Shown here piece by piece: positions 1 through 9,329 of a stretch of DNA of 64,000 nucleotides. The stretch is taken from positions 58,107,832 to 58,171,831 of the forward strand of contig OZ038517.1 in the NCBI GenBank assembly GCA_964036315.1, read 5' to 3'. Both the position numbers and the translations under genes were made by a program. The stretch's first letter is position 1. Each line of letters begins with the position of its first letter. This stretch comes from Acanthosepion esculentum (taxonomy: Eukaryota > Mollusca > Cephalopoda > Sepiida > Sepiidae). The notes under the pieces are model-generated. The model searched no databases. It had not been told where the DNA came from and saw only the letters and a list, made by a program, of their open reading frames with translations.

Positions 1-12
1 AAATTATTGAAA

Positions 13-29
13 ATCGATATGGTATCGAT
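13..29. other. Inverted repeat with 7-bp arms (ATCGATA-TGG-TATCGAT), once per unit
   Basis: The two 7-bp arms are exact reverse complements separated by TGG. The element is intact in the great majority of units. It contains two CpG and two ATCGAT sites. Variants fall into two groups. Arm-breaking: TATGGAT (for example 2626 and 3059), TATCTAT (for example 36919), TATTGAT (for example 38221) and a left-arm change at 43289. Spacer-only, arms kept: spacer AGA near 48931, TTG near 54793 and TAG near 43728, 47631 and 48282. This could be a binding site for a dimeric DNA-binding protein; that is inference. It does not fit the CENP-B box consensus. Confidence 0.8.
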
Positions 30-88
30 CAGAAAATATTGATTTTGACAATTTCCAACAGTTTACACAAAGTTTTATTGCAAATATT

Positions 89-103
89 AAGTTTTACAAA
101 CTT
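89..103. other. Inverted repeat AAGTTT-TAC-AAACTT, once per unit
   Basis: Six-base arms are exact reverse complements around TAC. Position 103 lies just before a common T/C site (CTTTTG versus CTTTCG). One-base deletions turning CAAACTTTTG into CAAATTTTG shorten the right arm in several units (for example 1615, 4869, 17245, 18546, 24490 and 29440), so the element is not strictly maintained. Confidence 0.65.
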
Positions 104-112
104 TTGAAAAAT

Positions 113-126
113 ATTGAAATTTCAAT
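113..126. other. Perfect 14-bp palindrome ATTGAAATTTCAAT, once per unit
   Basis: The 14 bases read identically on both strands. It is kept in nearly all units. Rare changes include TTACAATG in units near 18999, 38102, 43395 and 45132, TTTAAATG near 16832, TTTCCATG near 15531, TTTGAATG near 38321, and ATAGAAATTT in the gtttcac-type units near 41219, 42087, 45773, 46642 and 47292. The breakpoint of the 306-bp fused units lies four bases to its right. Confidence 0.75.
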
Positions 127-217
127 GCAAAAGCAAGCATTTCTAGCTAGTTATTCAACGTTAAACACGCTAGTTTGAAAATTGAATGTGCTGTTTGAAA
201 TCATTAGAAAACCAATA

Positions 218-434
218 AAATTATTGAAAATCGATATGGTATCGATCAGAAAATATTGATTTTGACAATTTCCAACAGTTTACACAAAGTTTTATTGCAA
301 ATATTAAGTTTTACAAACTTTTGAAAAATATTGAAATTTCAATGCAAAAGCAAGCATTTCTAGCTAGTTTTTCAACGTTAAACACGCTAGTTTGAAAATT
401 GAATGTGCTGTTTGAAATCATTAGAAAACCAATA
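218..434. repeat. Representative unit, subtype B
   Basis: Subtype B has CAAGCATTTCTAGCTAG followed by TTTTTC in the variable window. It is one of the commonest forms across the whole window and alternates with subtype D in the right-hand 6-unit repeats. Confidence 0.85.
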
Positions 435-651
435 AAATTATTGAAAATCGATATGGTATCGATCAGAAAGTATTGATTTTGACAATTTCCAACAGTTTAC
501 ACAAAGTTTTATTGCAAATATTAAGTTTTACAAACTTTTGAAAAATATTGAAATTTCAATGCAAAAGCATGCTTTTCTAGCTTGTTTTTCAACGTTAAAC
601 ACGCTAGTTTGAAAATTGAATGTGCTGTTTGAAATCATTAGAAAACCAATA
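435..651. repeat. Representative unit, subtype C
   Basis: Subtype C is marked by CATGCTTTTCTAGCTTG. This copy and the one four units later (1303-1519) also share the substitution CAGAAAG for CAGAAAA. C units are scarce: near 590, 1438, 4690, 11850, 17060 and 18362. Most are followed directly by a unit with the one-base deletion CAAATTTTG. Confidence 0.85.
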
Positions 652-868
652 AAATTATTGAAAATCGATATGGTATCGATCAGAAAATATTGATTTTGAC
701 AATTTCCAACAGTTTACACAAAGTTTTATTGCAAATATTAAGTTTTACAAACTTTCGAAAAATATTGAAATTTCAATGTAAAAGCAAGCATTTCTAGCTT
801 GTTTTTCAACGTTAAACACGCTAGTTTGAAAATTGAATGTGCTGTTTGAAATCATTAGAAAACCAATA
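652..868. repeat. Representative unit, subtype D with linked TCG and GTAAAAG markers
   Basis: The variable window reads CAAGCATTTCTAGCTTG. In this copy two further sites are changed together: CTTTCG for CTTTTG and ATGTAAAAG for ATGCAAAAG. The same three-marker set recurs many times in the left 18 kb, often with TATGGAT in the first inverted repeat as well. Plain D units without the TCG and GTA changes dominate the right half. Confidence 0.83.
785..801. other. Short inverted repeat CAAGC-ATTTCTA-GCTTG in D-type units
   Basis: Five-base arms are exact reverse complements around ATTTCTA. In A, B and E units the right arm is GCTAG, which breaks one pair; in C units the left arm is CATGC. One E-like unit at 5991-6007 has CTAGC...GCTAG, which restores a perfect five-base pairing by a different base. 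It is small and could be chance. Confidence 0.4.
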
Positions 869-1519
869 AAATTATTGAAAATCGATATGGTATCGATCAG
901 AAAATATTGATTTTGACAATTTCCAACAGTTTACACAAAGTTTTATTGCAAATATTAAGTTTTACAAACTTTTGAAAAATATTGAAATTTCAATGCAAAA
1001 GCAAGCATTTCTAGCTAGTTATTCAACGTTAAACACGCTAGTTTGAAAATTGAATGTGCTGTTTGAAATCATTAGAAAACCAATAAAATTATTGAAAATC
1101 GATATGGTATCGATCAGAAAATATTGATTTTGACAATTTCCAACAGTTTACACAAAGTTTTATTGCAAATATTAAGTTTTACAAACTTTTGAAAAATATT
1201 GAAATTTCAATGCAAAAGCAAGCATTTCTAGCTAGTTTTTCAACGTTAAACACGCTAGTTTGAAAATTGAATGTGCTGTTTGAAATCATTAGAAAACCAA
1301 TAAAATTATTGAAAATCGATATGGTATCGATCAGAAAGTATTGATTTTGACAATTTCCAACAGTTTACACAAAGTTTTATTGCAAATATTAAGTTTTACA
1401 AACTTTTGAAAAATATTGAAATTTCAATGCAAAAGCATGCTTTTCTAGCTTGTTTTTCAACGTTAAACACGCTAGTTTGAAAATTGAATGTGCTGTTTGA
1501 AATCATTAGAAAACCAATA

Positions 1520-1735
1520 AAATTATTGAAAATCGATATGGTATCGATCAGAAAATATTGATTTTGACAATTTCCAACAGTTTACACAAAGTTTTATTGC
1601 AAATATTAAGTTTTACAAATTTTGAAAAATATTGAAATTTCAATGCAAAAGCAAGCATTTCTAGCTTGTTTTTCAACGTTAAACACGCTAGTTTGAAAAT
1701 TGAATGTGCTGTTTGAAATCATTAGAAAACCAATA
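1520..1735. repeat. 216-bp unit with one-base deletion (CAAATTTTG)
   Basis: CAAACTTTTG is shortened to CAAATTTTG, giving 216 bp. Sister copies with the same deletion start at 4774, 17145, 18446 and near 24388 and 29345. Four of the six directly follow a C-type unit and one follows a CATGCATTTCTAGCTTG unit, so the pair travels as a block. Confidence 0.85.
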
Positions 1736-1952
1736 AAATTATTGAAAATCGATATGGTATCGATCAGAAAATATTGATTTTGACAATTTCCAACAGTTTA
1801 CACAAAGTTTTATTGCAAATATTAAGTTTTACAAACTTTTGAAAAATATTGAAATTTCAATGCAAAAGCAAGCATTTCTAGCTAGTTTTTCAACGTTAAA
1901 CACGCTAGTTTGAAAATTGAATGTGCTGTTTGAAATCATTAGAAAACCAATA

Positions 1953-2169
1953 AAATTATTGAAAATCGATATGGTATCGATCAGAAAATATTGATTTTGA
2001 CAATTTCCAACAGTTTACACAAAGTTTTATTGCAAATATTAAGTTTTACAAACTTTTGAAAAATATTGAAATTTCAATGCAAAAGCAAGCAATTCTAGCT
2101 AGTTTTTCAACGTTAAACACGCTAGTTTGAAAATTGAATGTGCTGTTTGAAATCATTAGAAAACCAATA
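1953..2169. repeat. Representative unit, subtype E
   Basis: Subtype E is marked by CAAGCAATTCTAGCTAG. It is frequent in the left 31 kb, scarce from 31 to 52 kb (partly replaced by an ATTCTCGCTAG derivative at 40-47 kb), and forms a homogeneous run at 53-55 kb. Confidence 0.85.
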
Positions 2170-2603
2170 AAATTATTGAAAATCGATATGGTATCGATCA
2201 GAAAATATTGATTTTGACAATTTCCAACAGTTTACACAAAGTTTTATTGCAAATATTAAGTTTTACAAACTTTCGAAAAATATTGAAATTTCAATGTAAA
2301 AGCAAGCATTTCTAGCTTGTTTTTCAACGTTAAACACGCTAGTTTGAAAATTGAATGTGCTGTTTGAAATCATTAGAAAACCAATAAAATTATTGAAAAT
2401 CGATATGGTATCGATCAGAAAATATTGATTTTGACAATTTCCAACAGTTTACACAAAGTTTTATTGCAAATATTAAGTTTTACAAACTTTTGAAAAATAT
2501 TGAAATTTCAATGCAAAAGCAAGCAATTCTAGCTAGTTTTTCAACGTTAAACACGCTAGTTTGAAAATTGAATGTGCTGTTTGAAATCATTAGAAAACCA
2601 ATA

Positions 2604-2820
2604 AAATTATTGAAAATCGATATGGTATGGATCAGAAAATATTGATTTTGACAATTTCCAACAGTTTACACAAAGTTTTATTGCAAATATTAAGTTTTAC
2701 AAACTTTCGAAAAATATTGAAATTTCAATGCAAAAGCAAGCATTTCTAGCTTGTTTTTCAACGTTAAACACGCTAGTTTGAAAATTGAATGTGCCGTTTG
2801 AAATCATTAGAAAACCAATA
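2604..2820. repeat. Representative unit, subtype F (TATGGAT + CTTTCG + GCTTG)
   Basis: The right arm of the first inverted repeat is changed to TATGGAT, and the unit carries CTTTCG and CAAGCATTTCTAGCTTG. Similar units lie near 3059, 16519 and 17387 (the latter with GTAAAAG). Derivatives have TATGGATAAG (12828, 20855, 22808, 26369, 28194) or TATGGATCAGATTA (23766, 25067, 27110, 28935). Confidence 0.8.
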
Positions 2821-4339
2821 AAATTATTGAAAATCGATATGGTATCGATCAGAAAATATTGATTTTGACAATTTCCAACAGTTTACACAAAGTTTTATTG
2901 CAAATATTAAGTTTTACAAACTTTTGAAAAATATTGAAATTTCAATGCAAAAGCAAGCATTTCTAGCTAGTTATTCAACGTTAAACACGGTAGTTTGAAA
3001 ATTGAATGTGCTGTTTGAAATCATTAGAATACCAATAAAATTATTGAAAATCGATATGGTATGGATCAGAAAATATTGATTTTGACAATTTCCAACAGTT
3101 TACACAAAGTTTTATTGCAAATATTAAGTTTTACAAACTTTCGAAAAATATTGAAATTTCAATGCAAAAGCAAGCATTTCTAGCTTGTTTTTCAACGTTA
3201 AACACGCTAGTTTGAAAATTGAATGTGCTGTTTGAAATCATTAGAAAACCAATAAAATTATTGAAAATCGATATGGTATCGATCAGAAAATATTGATTTT
3301 GACAATTTCCAACAGTTTACACAAAGTTTTATTGCAAATATTAAGTTTTACAAACTTTTGAAAAATATTGAAATTTCAATGCAAAAGCAAGCATTTCTAG
3401 CTAGTTATTCAACGTTAAACACGCTAGTTTGAAAATTGAATGTGCTGTTTGAAATCATTAGAAAACCAATAAAATTATTGAAAATCGATATGGTATCGAT
3501 CAGAAAATATTGATTTTGACAATTTCCAACAGTTTACACAAAGTTTTATTGCAAATATTAAGTTTTACAAACTTTCGAAAAATATTGAAATTTCAATGTA
3601 AAAGCAAGCATTTCTAGCTTGTTTTTCAACGTTAAACACGCTAGTTTGAAAATTGAATGTGCTGTTTGAAATCATTAGAAAACCAATAAAATTATTGAAA
3701 ATCGATATGGTATCGATCAGAAAATATTGATTTTGACAATTTCCAACAGTTTACACAAAGTTTTATTGCAAATATTAAGTTTTACAAACTTTTGAAAAAT
3801 ATTGAAATTTCAATGCAAAAGCAAGCATTTCTAGCTAGTTATTCAACGTTAAACACGCTAGTTTGAAAATTGAATGTGCTGTTTGAAATCATTAGAAAAC
3901 CAATAAAATTATTGAAAATCGATATGGTATCGATCAGAAAATATTGATTTTGACAATTTCCAACAGTTTACACAAAGTTTTATTGCAAATATTAAGTTTT
4001 ACAAACTTTTGAAAAATATTGAAATTTCAATGCAAAAGCAAGCATTTCTAGCTAGTTTTTCAACGTTAAACACGCTAGTTTGAAAATTGAATGTGCTGTT
4101 TGAAATCATTAGAAAACCAATAAAATTATTGAAAATCGATATGGTATCGATCAGAAAATATTGATTTTGACAATTTCCAACAGTTTACACAAAGTTTTAT
4201 TGCAAATATTAAGTTTTACAAACTTTTGAAAAATATTGAAATTTCAATGCAAAAGCAAGCAATTCTAGCTAGTTTTTCAACGTTAAACACGCTAGTTTGA
4301 AAATTGAATGTGCTGTTTGAAATCATTAGAAAACCAATA

Positions 4340-5640
4340 AAATTATTGAAAATCGATATGGTATCGATCAGAAAATATTGATTTTGACAATTTCCAACAG
4401 TTTACACAAAGTTTTATTGCAAATATTAAGTTTTACAAACTTTTGAAAAATATTGAAATTTCAATGCAAAAGCAAGCATTTCTAGCTAGTTTTTCAACGT
4501 TAAACACGCTAGTTTGAAAATTGAATGTGCTGTTTGAAATCATTAGAAAACCAATAAAATTATTGAAAATCGATATGGTATCGATCAGAAAATATTGATT
4601 TTGACAATTTCCAACAGTTTACACAAAGTTTTATTGCAAATATTAAGTTTTACAAACTTTTGAAAAATATTGAAATTTCAATGCAAAAGCATGCTTTTCT
4701 AGCTTGTTTTTCAACGTTAAACACGCTAGTTTGAAAATTGAATGTGCTGTTTGAAATCATTAGAAAACCAATAAAATTATTGAAAATCGATATGGTATCG
4801 ATCAGAAAATATTGATTTTGACAATTTCCAACAGTTTACACAAAGTTTTATTGCAAATATTAAGTTTTACAAATTTTGAAAAATATTGAAATTTCAATGC
4901 AAAAGCAAGCATTTCTAGCTTGTTTTTCAACGTTAAACACGCTAGTTTGAAAATTGAATGTGCTGTTTGAAATCATTAGAAAACCAATAAAATTATTGAA
5001 AATCGATATGGTATCGATCAGAAAATATTGATTTTGACAATTTCCAACAGTTTACACAAAGTTTTATTGCAAATATTAAGTTTTACAAACTTTTGAAAAA
5101 TATTGAAATTTCAATGCAAAAGCAAGCATTTCTAGCTAGTTTTTCAACGTTAAACACGCTAGTTTGAAAATTGAATGTGCTGTTTGAAATCATTAGAAAA
5201 CCAATAAAATTATTGAAAATCGATATGGTATCGATCAGAAAATATTGATTTTGACAATTTCCAACAGTTTACACAAAGTTTTATTGCAAATATTAAGTTT
5301 TACAAACTTTTGAAAAATATTGAAATTTCAATGCAAAAGCAAGCAATTCTAGCTAGTTTTTCAACGTTAAACACGCTAGTTTGAAAATTGAATGTGCTGT
5401 TTGAAATCATTAGAAAACCAATAAAATTATTGAAAATCGATATGGTATCGATCAGAAAATATTGATTTTGACAATTTCCAACAGTTTACACAAAGTTTTA
5501 TTGCAAATATTAAGTTTTACAAACTTTCGAAAAATATTGAAATTTCAATGTAAAAGCAAGCATTTCTAGCTTGTTTTTCAACGTTAAACACGCTAGTTTG
5601 AAAATTGAATGTGCTGTTTGAAATCATTAGAAAACCAATA
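4340..5640. repeat. Six-unit block B-C-D'-B-E-D, second copy
   Basis: This is the partner of 1086-2386. The C unit here lacks the CAGAAAG change seen in the first copy. Confidence 0.7.
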
Positions 5641-6508
5641 AAATTATTGAAAATCGATATGGTATCGATCAGAAAATATTGATTTTGACAATTTCCAACA
5701 GTTTACACAAAGTTTTATTGCAAATATTAAGTTTTACAAACTTTTGAAAAATATTGAAATTTCAATGCAAAAGCAAGCATTTCTAGCTAGTTTTTCAACG
5801 TTAAACACGCTAGTTTGAAAATTGAATGTGCTGTTTGAAATCATTAGAAAACCAATAAAATTATTGAAAATCGATATGGTATCGATCAGAAAATATTGAT
5901 TTTGACAATTTCCAACAGTTTACACAAAGTTTTATTGCAAATATTAAGTTTTACAAACTTTTGAAAAATATTGAAATTTCAATGCAAAAGCTAGCAATTC
6001 TAGCTAGTTTTTCAACGTTAAACACGCTAGTTTGAAAATTGAATGTGCTGTTTGAAATCATTAGAAAACCAATAAAATTATTGAAAATCGATATGGTATC
6101 GATCAGAAAATATTGATTTTGACAATTTCCAACAGTTTACACAAAGTTTTATTGCAAATATTAAGTTTTACAAACTTTTGAAAAATATTGAAATTTCAAT
6201 GCAAAAGCAAGCATTTCTAGCTAGTTTTTCAACGTTAAACACGCTAGTTTGAAAATTGAATGTGCTGTTTGAAATCATTAGAAAACCAATAAAATTATTG
6301 AAAATCGATATGGTATCGATCAGAAAATATTGATTTTGACAATTTCCAACAGTTTACACAAAGTTTTATTGCAAATATTAAGTTTTACAAACTTTTGAAA
6401 AATATTGAAATTTCAATGCAAAAGCAAGCAATTCTAGCTAGTTTTTCAACGTTAAACACGCTAGTTTGAAAATTGAATGTGCTGTTTGAAATCATTAGAA
6501 AACCAATA

Positions 6509-8895
6509 AAATTATTGAAAATCGATATGGTATGGATCAGAAAATATTGATTTTGACAATTTCCAACAGTTTACACAAAGTTTTATTGCAAATATTAAGT
6601 TTTACAAACTTTCGAAAAATATTGAAATTTCAATGTAAAAGCAAGCATTTCTAGCTTGTTTTTCAACGTTAAACACGCTAGTTTGAAAATTGAATGTGCT
6701 GTTTGAAATCATTAGAAAACCAATAAAATTATTGAAAATCGATATGGTATCGATCAGAAAATATTGATTTTGACAATTTCCAACAGTTTACACAAAGTTT
6801 TATTGCAAATATTAAGTATTACAAACTTTTGAAAAATATTGAAATTTCAATGCAAAAGCAAGCATTTCTAGCTAGTTATTCAACGTTAAACACGCTAGTT
6901 TGAAAATTGAATGTGCTGTTTGAAATCATTAGAAAACCAATAAAATTATTGAAAATCGATATGGTATCGATCAGAAAATATTGATTTTGACAATTTCCAA
7001 CAGTTTACACAAAGTTTTATTGCAAATATTAAGTTTTACAAACTTTTGAAAAATATTGAAATTTCAATGCAAAAGCAAGCATTTCTAGCTAGTTTTTCAA
7101 CGTTAAACACGCTAGTTTGAAAATTGAATGTGCTGTTTGAAATCATTAGAAAACCAATAAAATTATTGAAAATCGATATGGTATCGATCAGAAAATATTG
7201 ATTTTGACAATTTCCAACAGTTTACACAAAGTTTTATTGCAAATATTAAGTTTTACAAACTTTTGAAAAATATTGAAATTTCAATGCAAAAGAAAGCAAT
7301 TCTAGCTAGTTTTTCAACGTTAAACACGCTAGTTTGAAAATTGAATGTGCTGTTTGAAATCATTAGAAAACCAATAAAATTATTGAAAATCGATATGGTA
7401 TGGATCAGAAAATATTGATTTTGACAATTTCCAACAGTTTACACAAAGTTTTATTGCAAATATTAAGTTTTACAAACTTTCGAAAAATATTGAAATTTCA
7501 ATGTAAAAGCAAGCATTTCTAGCTTGTTTTTCAACGTTAAACACGCTAGTTTGAAAATTGAATGTGCTGTTTGAAATCATTAGAAAACCAATAAAATTAT
7601 TGAAAATCGATATGGTATCGATCAGAAAATATTGATTTTGACAATTTCCAACAGTTTACACAAAGTTTTATTGCAAATATTAAGTTTTACAAACTTTTGA
7701 AAAATATTGAAATTTCAATGCAAAAGCAAGCAATTCTAGCTAGTTTTTCAACGTTAAACACGCTAGTTTGAAAATTGAATGTGCTGTTTGAAATCATTAG
7801 AAAACCAATAAAATTATTGAAAATCGATATGGTATGGATCAGAAAATATTGATTTTGACAATTTCCAACAGTTTACACAAAGTTTTATTGCAAATATTAA
7901 GTTTTACAAACTTTTGAAAAATATTGAAATTTCAATGTAAAAGCAAGCATTTCTAGCTTGTTTTTCAACGTTAAACACGCTAGTTTGAAAATTGAATGTG
8001 CTGTTTGAAATCATTAGAAAACCAATAAAATTATTGAAAATCGATATGGTATCGATCAGAAAATATTGATTTTGACAATTTCCAACAGTTTACACAAAGT
8101 TTTATTGCAAATATTAAGTTTTACAAACTTTTGAAAAATATTGAAATTTCAATGCAAAAGCAAGCATTTCTAGCTAGTTATTCAACGTTAAACACGCTAG
8201 TTTGAAAATTGAATGTGCTGTTTGAAATCATTAGAAAACCAATAAAATTATTGAAAATCGATATGGTATCGATCAGAAAATATTGATTTTGACAATTTCC
8301 AACAGTTTACACAAAGTTTTATTGCAAATATTAAGTTTTACAAACTTTTGAAAAATATTGAAATTTCAATGCAAAAGCAAGCATTTCTAGCTAGTTTTTC
8401 AACGTTAAACACGCTAGTTTGAAAATTGAATGTGCTGTTTGAAATCATTAGAAAACCAATAAAATTATTGAAAATCGATATGGTATCGATCAGAAAATAT
8501 TGATTTTGACAATTTCCAACAGTTTACACAAAGTTTTATTGCAAATATTAAGTTTTACAAACTTTTGAAAAATATTGAAATTTCAATGCAAAAGAAAGCA
8601 ATTCTAGCTAGTTTTTCAACGTTAAACACGCTAGTTTGAAAATTGAATGTGCTGTTTGAAATCATTAGAAAACCAATAAAATTATTGAAAATCGATATGG
8701 TATGGATCAGAAAATATTGATTTTGACAATTTCCAACAGTTTACACAAAGTTTTATTGCAAATATTAAGTTTTACAAACTTTCGAAAAATATTGAAATTT
8801 CAATGTAAAAGCAAGCATTTCTAGCTTGTTTTTCAACGTTAAACACGCTAGTTTGAAAATTGAATGTGCTGTTTGAAATCATTAGAAAACCAATA
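6509..8895. repeat. 6-unit higher-order duplication (1302-bp period), about two copies
   Basis: Five successive units (TATGGAT/GTAAAAG type, A, B, E with AAAAGAAAGC, TATGGAT type) starting at 6509 recur starting at 7811. The private marker AGAAAGC occurs at 7291 and 8593, exactly 1302 bases apart. The sixth unit differs (E versus B). The private change AAGTATTAC near 6816 is in the first copy only. Confidence 0.82.
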
Positions 8896-9329
8896 AAATT
8901 ATTGAAAATCGATATGGTATCGATCAGAAAATATTGATTTTGACAATTTCCAACAGTTTACACAAAGTTTTATTGCAAATATTAAGTTTTACAAACTTTT
9001 GAAAAATATTGAAATTTCAATGCAAAAGCAAGCATTTCTAGCTAGTTTTTCAACGTTAAACACGCTAGTTTGAAAATTGAATGTGCTGTTTGAAATCATT
9101 AGAAAACCAATAAAATTATTGAAAATCGATATGGTATCGATCAGAAAATATTGATTTTGACAATTTCCAACAGTTTACACAAAGTTTTATTGCAAATATT
9201 AAGTTTTACAAACTTTTGAAAAATATTGAAATTTCAATGCAAAAGCAAGCAATTCTAGCTAGTTTTTCAACGTTAAACACGCTAGTTTGAAAATTGAATG
9301 TGCTGTTTGAAATCATTAGAAAACCAATA

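Larger units (their letters stand above)
1..217. repeat. Reference satellite unit, subtype A
   Basis: This is the unit used for numbering; it begins AAATTATTGAAAATCGATAT. Subtype A is marked by GCTAGTTATTC at unit positions 146-156, where most units have GCTAGTTTTTC. Landmarks inside it are an inverted repeat at 13-29, an inverted repeat at 89-103, a palindrome at 113-126, the variable window at 131-152, and a nearly invariant segment from about 153 through 217 that continues into the next unit's first 22 bases. There are four CpG sites, two in the first inverted repeat, one in AACGTT and one in CACGCTAG. A-type units recur through the left half of the window (for example near 1021, 2970, 3410, 8180, 9690 and 11000) and are absent to the right of about 31 kb as far as I can see. 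Confidence 0.93.
1..1736. repeat. 4-unit higher-order duplication (868-bp period)
   Basis: Unit order A-B-C-D (1-868) is followed by A-B-C-D' (869-1735). The rare CAGAAAG change appears at 464 and 1332, exactly 868 bases apart. The match is good over the first three units and fades in the fourth, where the second copy carries the one-base deletion instead of the TCG and GTA markers. Confidence 0.8.
1086..2386. repeat. Six-unit block B-C-D'-B-E-D, first copy of a 15-unit-offset duplication
   Basis: The subtype order repeats at 4340-5640. The deletion marker CAAATTTTG sits at the same place in both blocks (1615 and 4869, 3254 bases apart, which is 15 units less one base). The unit after the block differs (E here, B there). 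Confidence 0.7.
2387..6508. repeat. Mixed units without a clean higher-order period (left part)
   Basis: This interval contains alternating A, B, D, E and F units, and overlaps the second copy of the 15-unit-offset block at 4340-5640. F and A alternate at 2604-3470 (TATGGAT at 2626 and 3059 is 434 apart), a weak dimer repeat. Private changes include GTGCCGTTTG (about 2793), CACGGTAG (2987) and TAGAATACC (about 3026). Confidence 0.65.

Noticed and set aside
21..33. RNA polymerase III B-box resemblance at GGTATCGATCAG
   Set aside because: It needs an extra base and further mismatches to fit GGTTCGANNCC, and no acceptable A box lies upstream at the proper distance.
751..767. CENP-B box-like motif at CTTTCGAAAAATATTG
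   Set aside because: TTCG with a following A-rich stretch is present, but the CGGG half of the consensus is absent on both strands.
5991..6007. Compensatory base change keeping the CAAGC/GCTTG stem
   Set aside because: CTAGC...GCTAG restores pairing here, but units near 26480 and 28305 have CTAGC with GCTTG, which does not pair, and most A, B and E units are mismatched. There is no consistent covariation.
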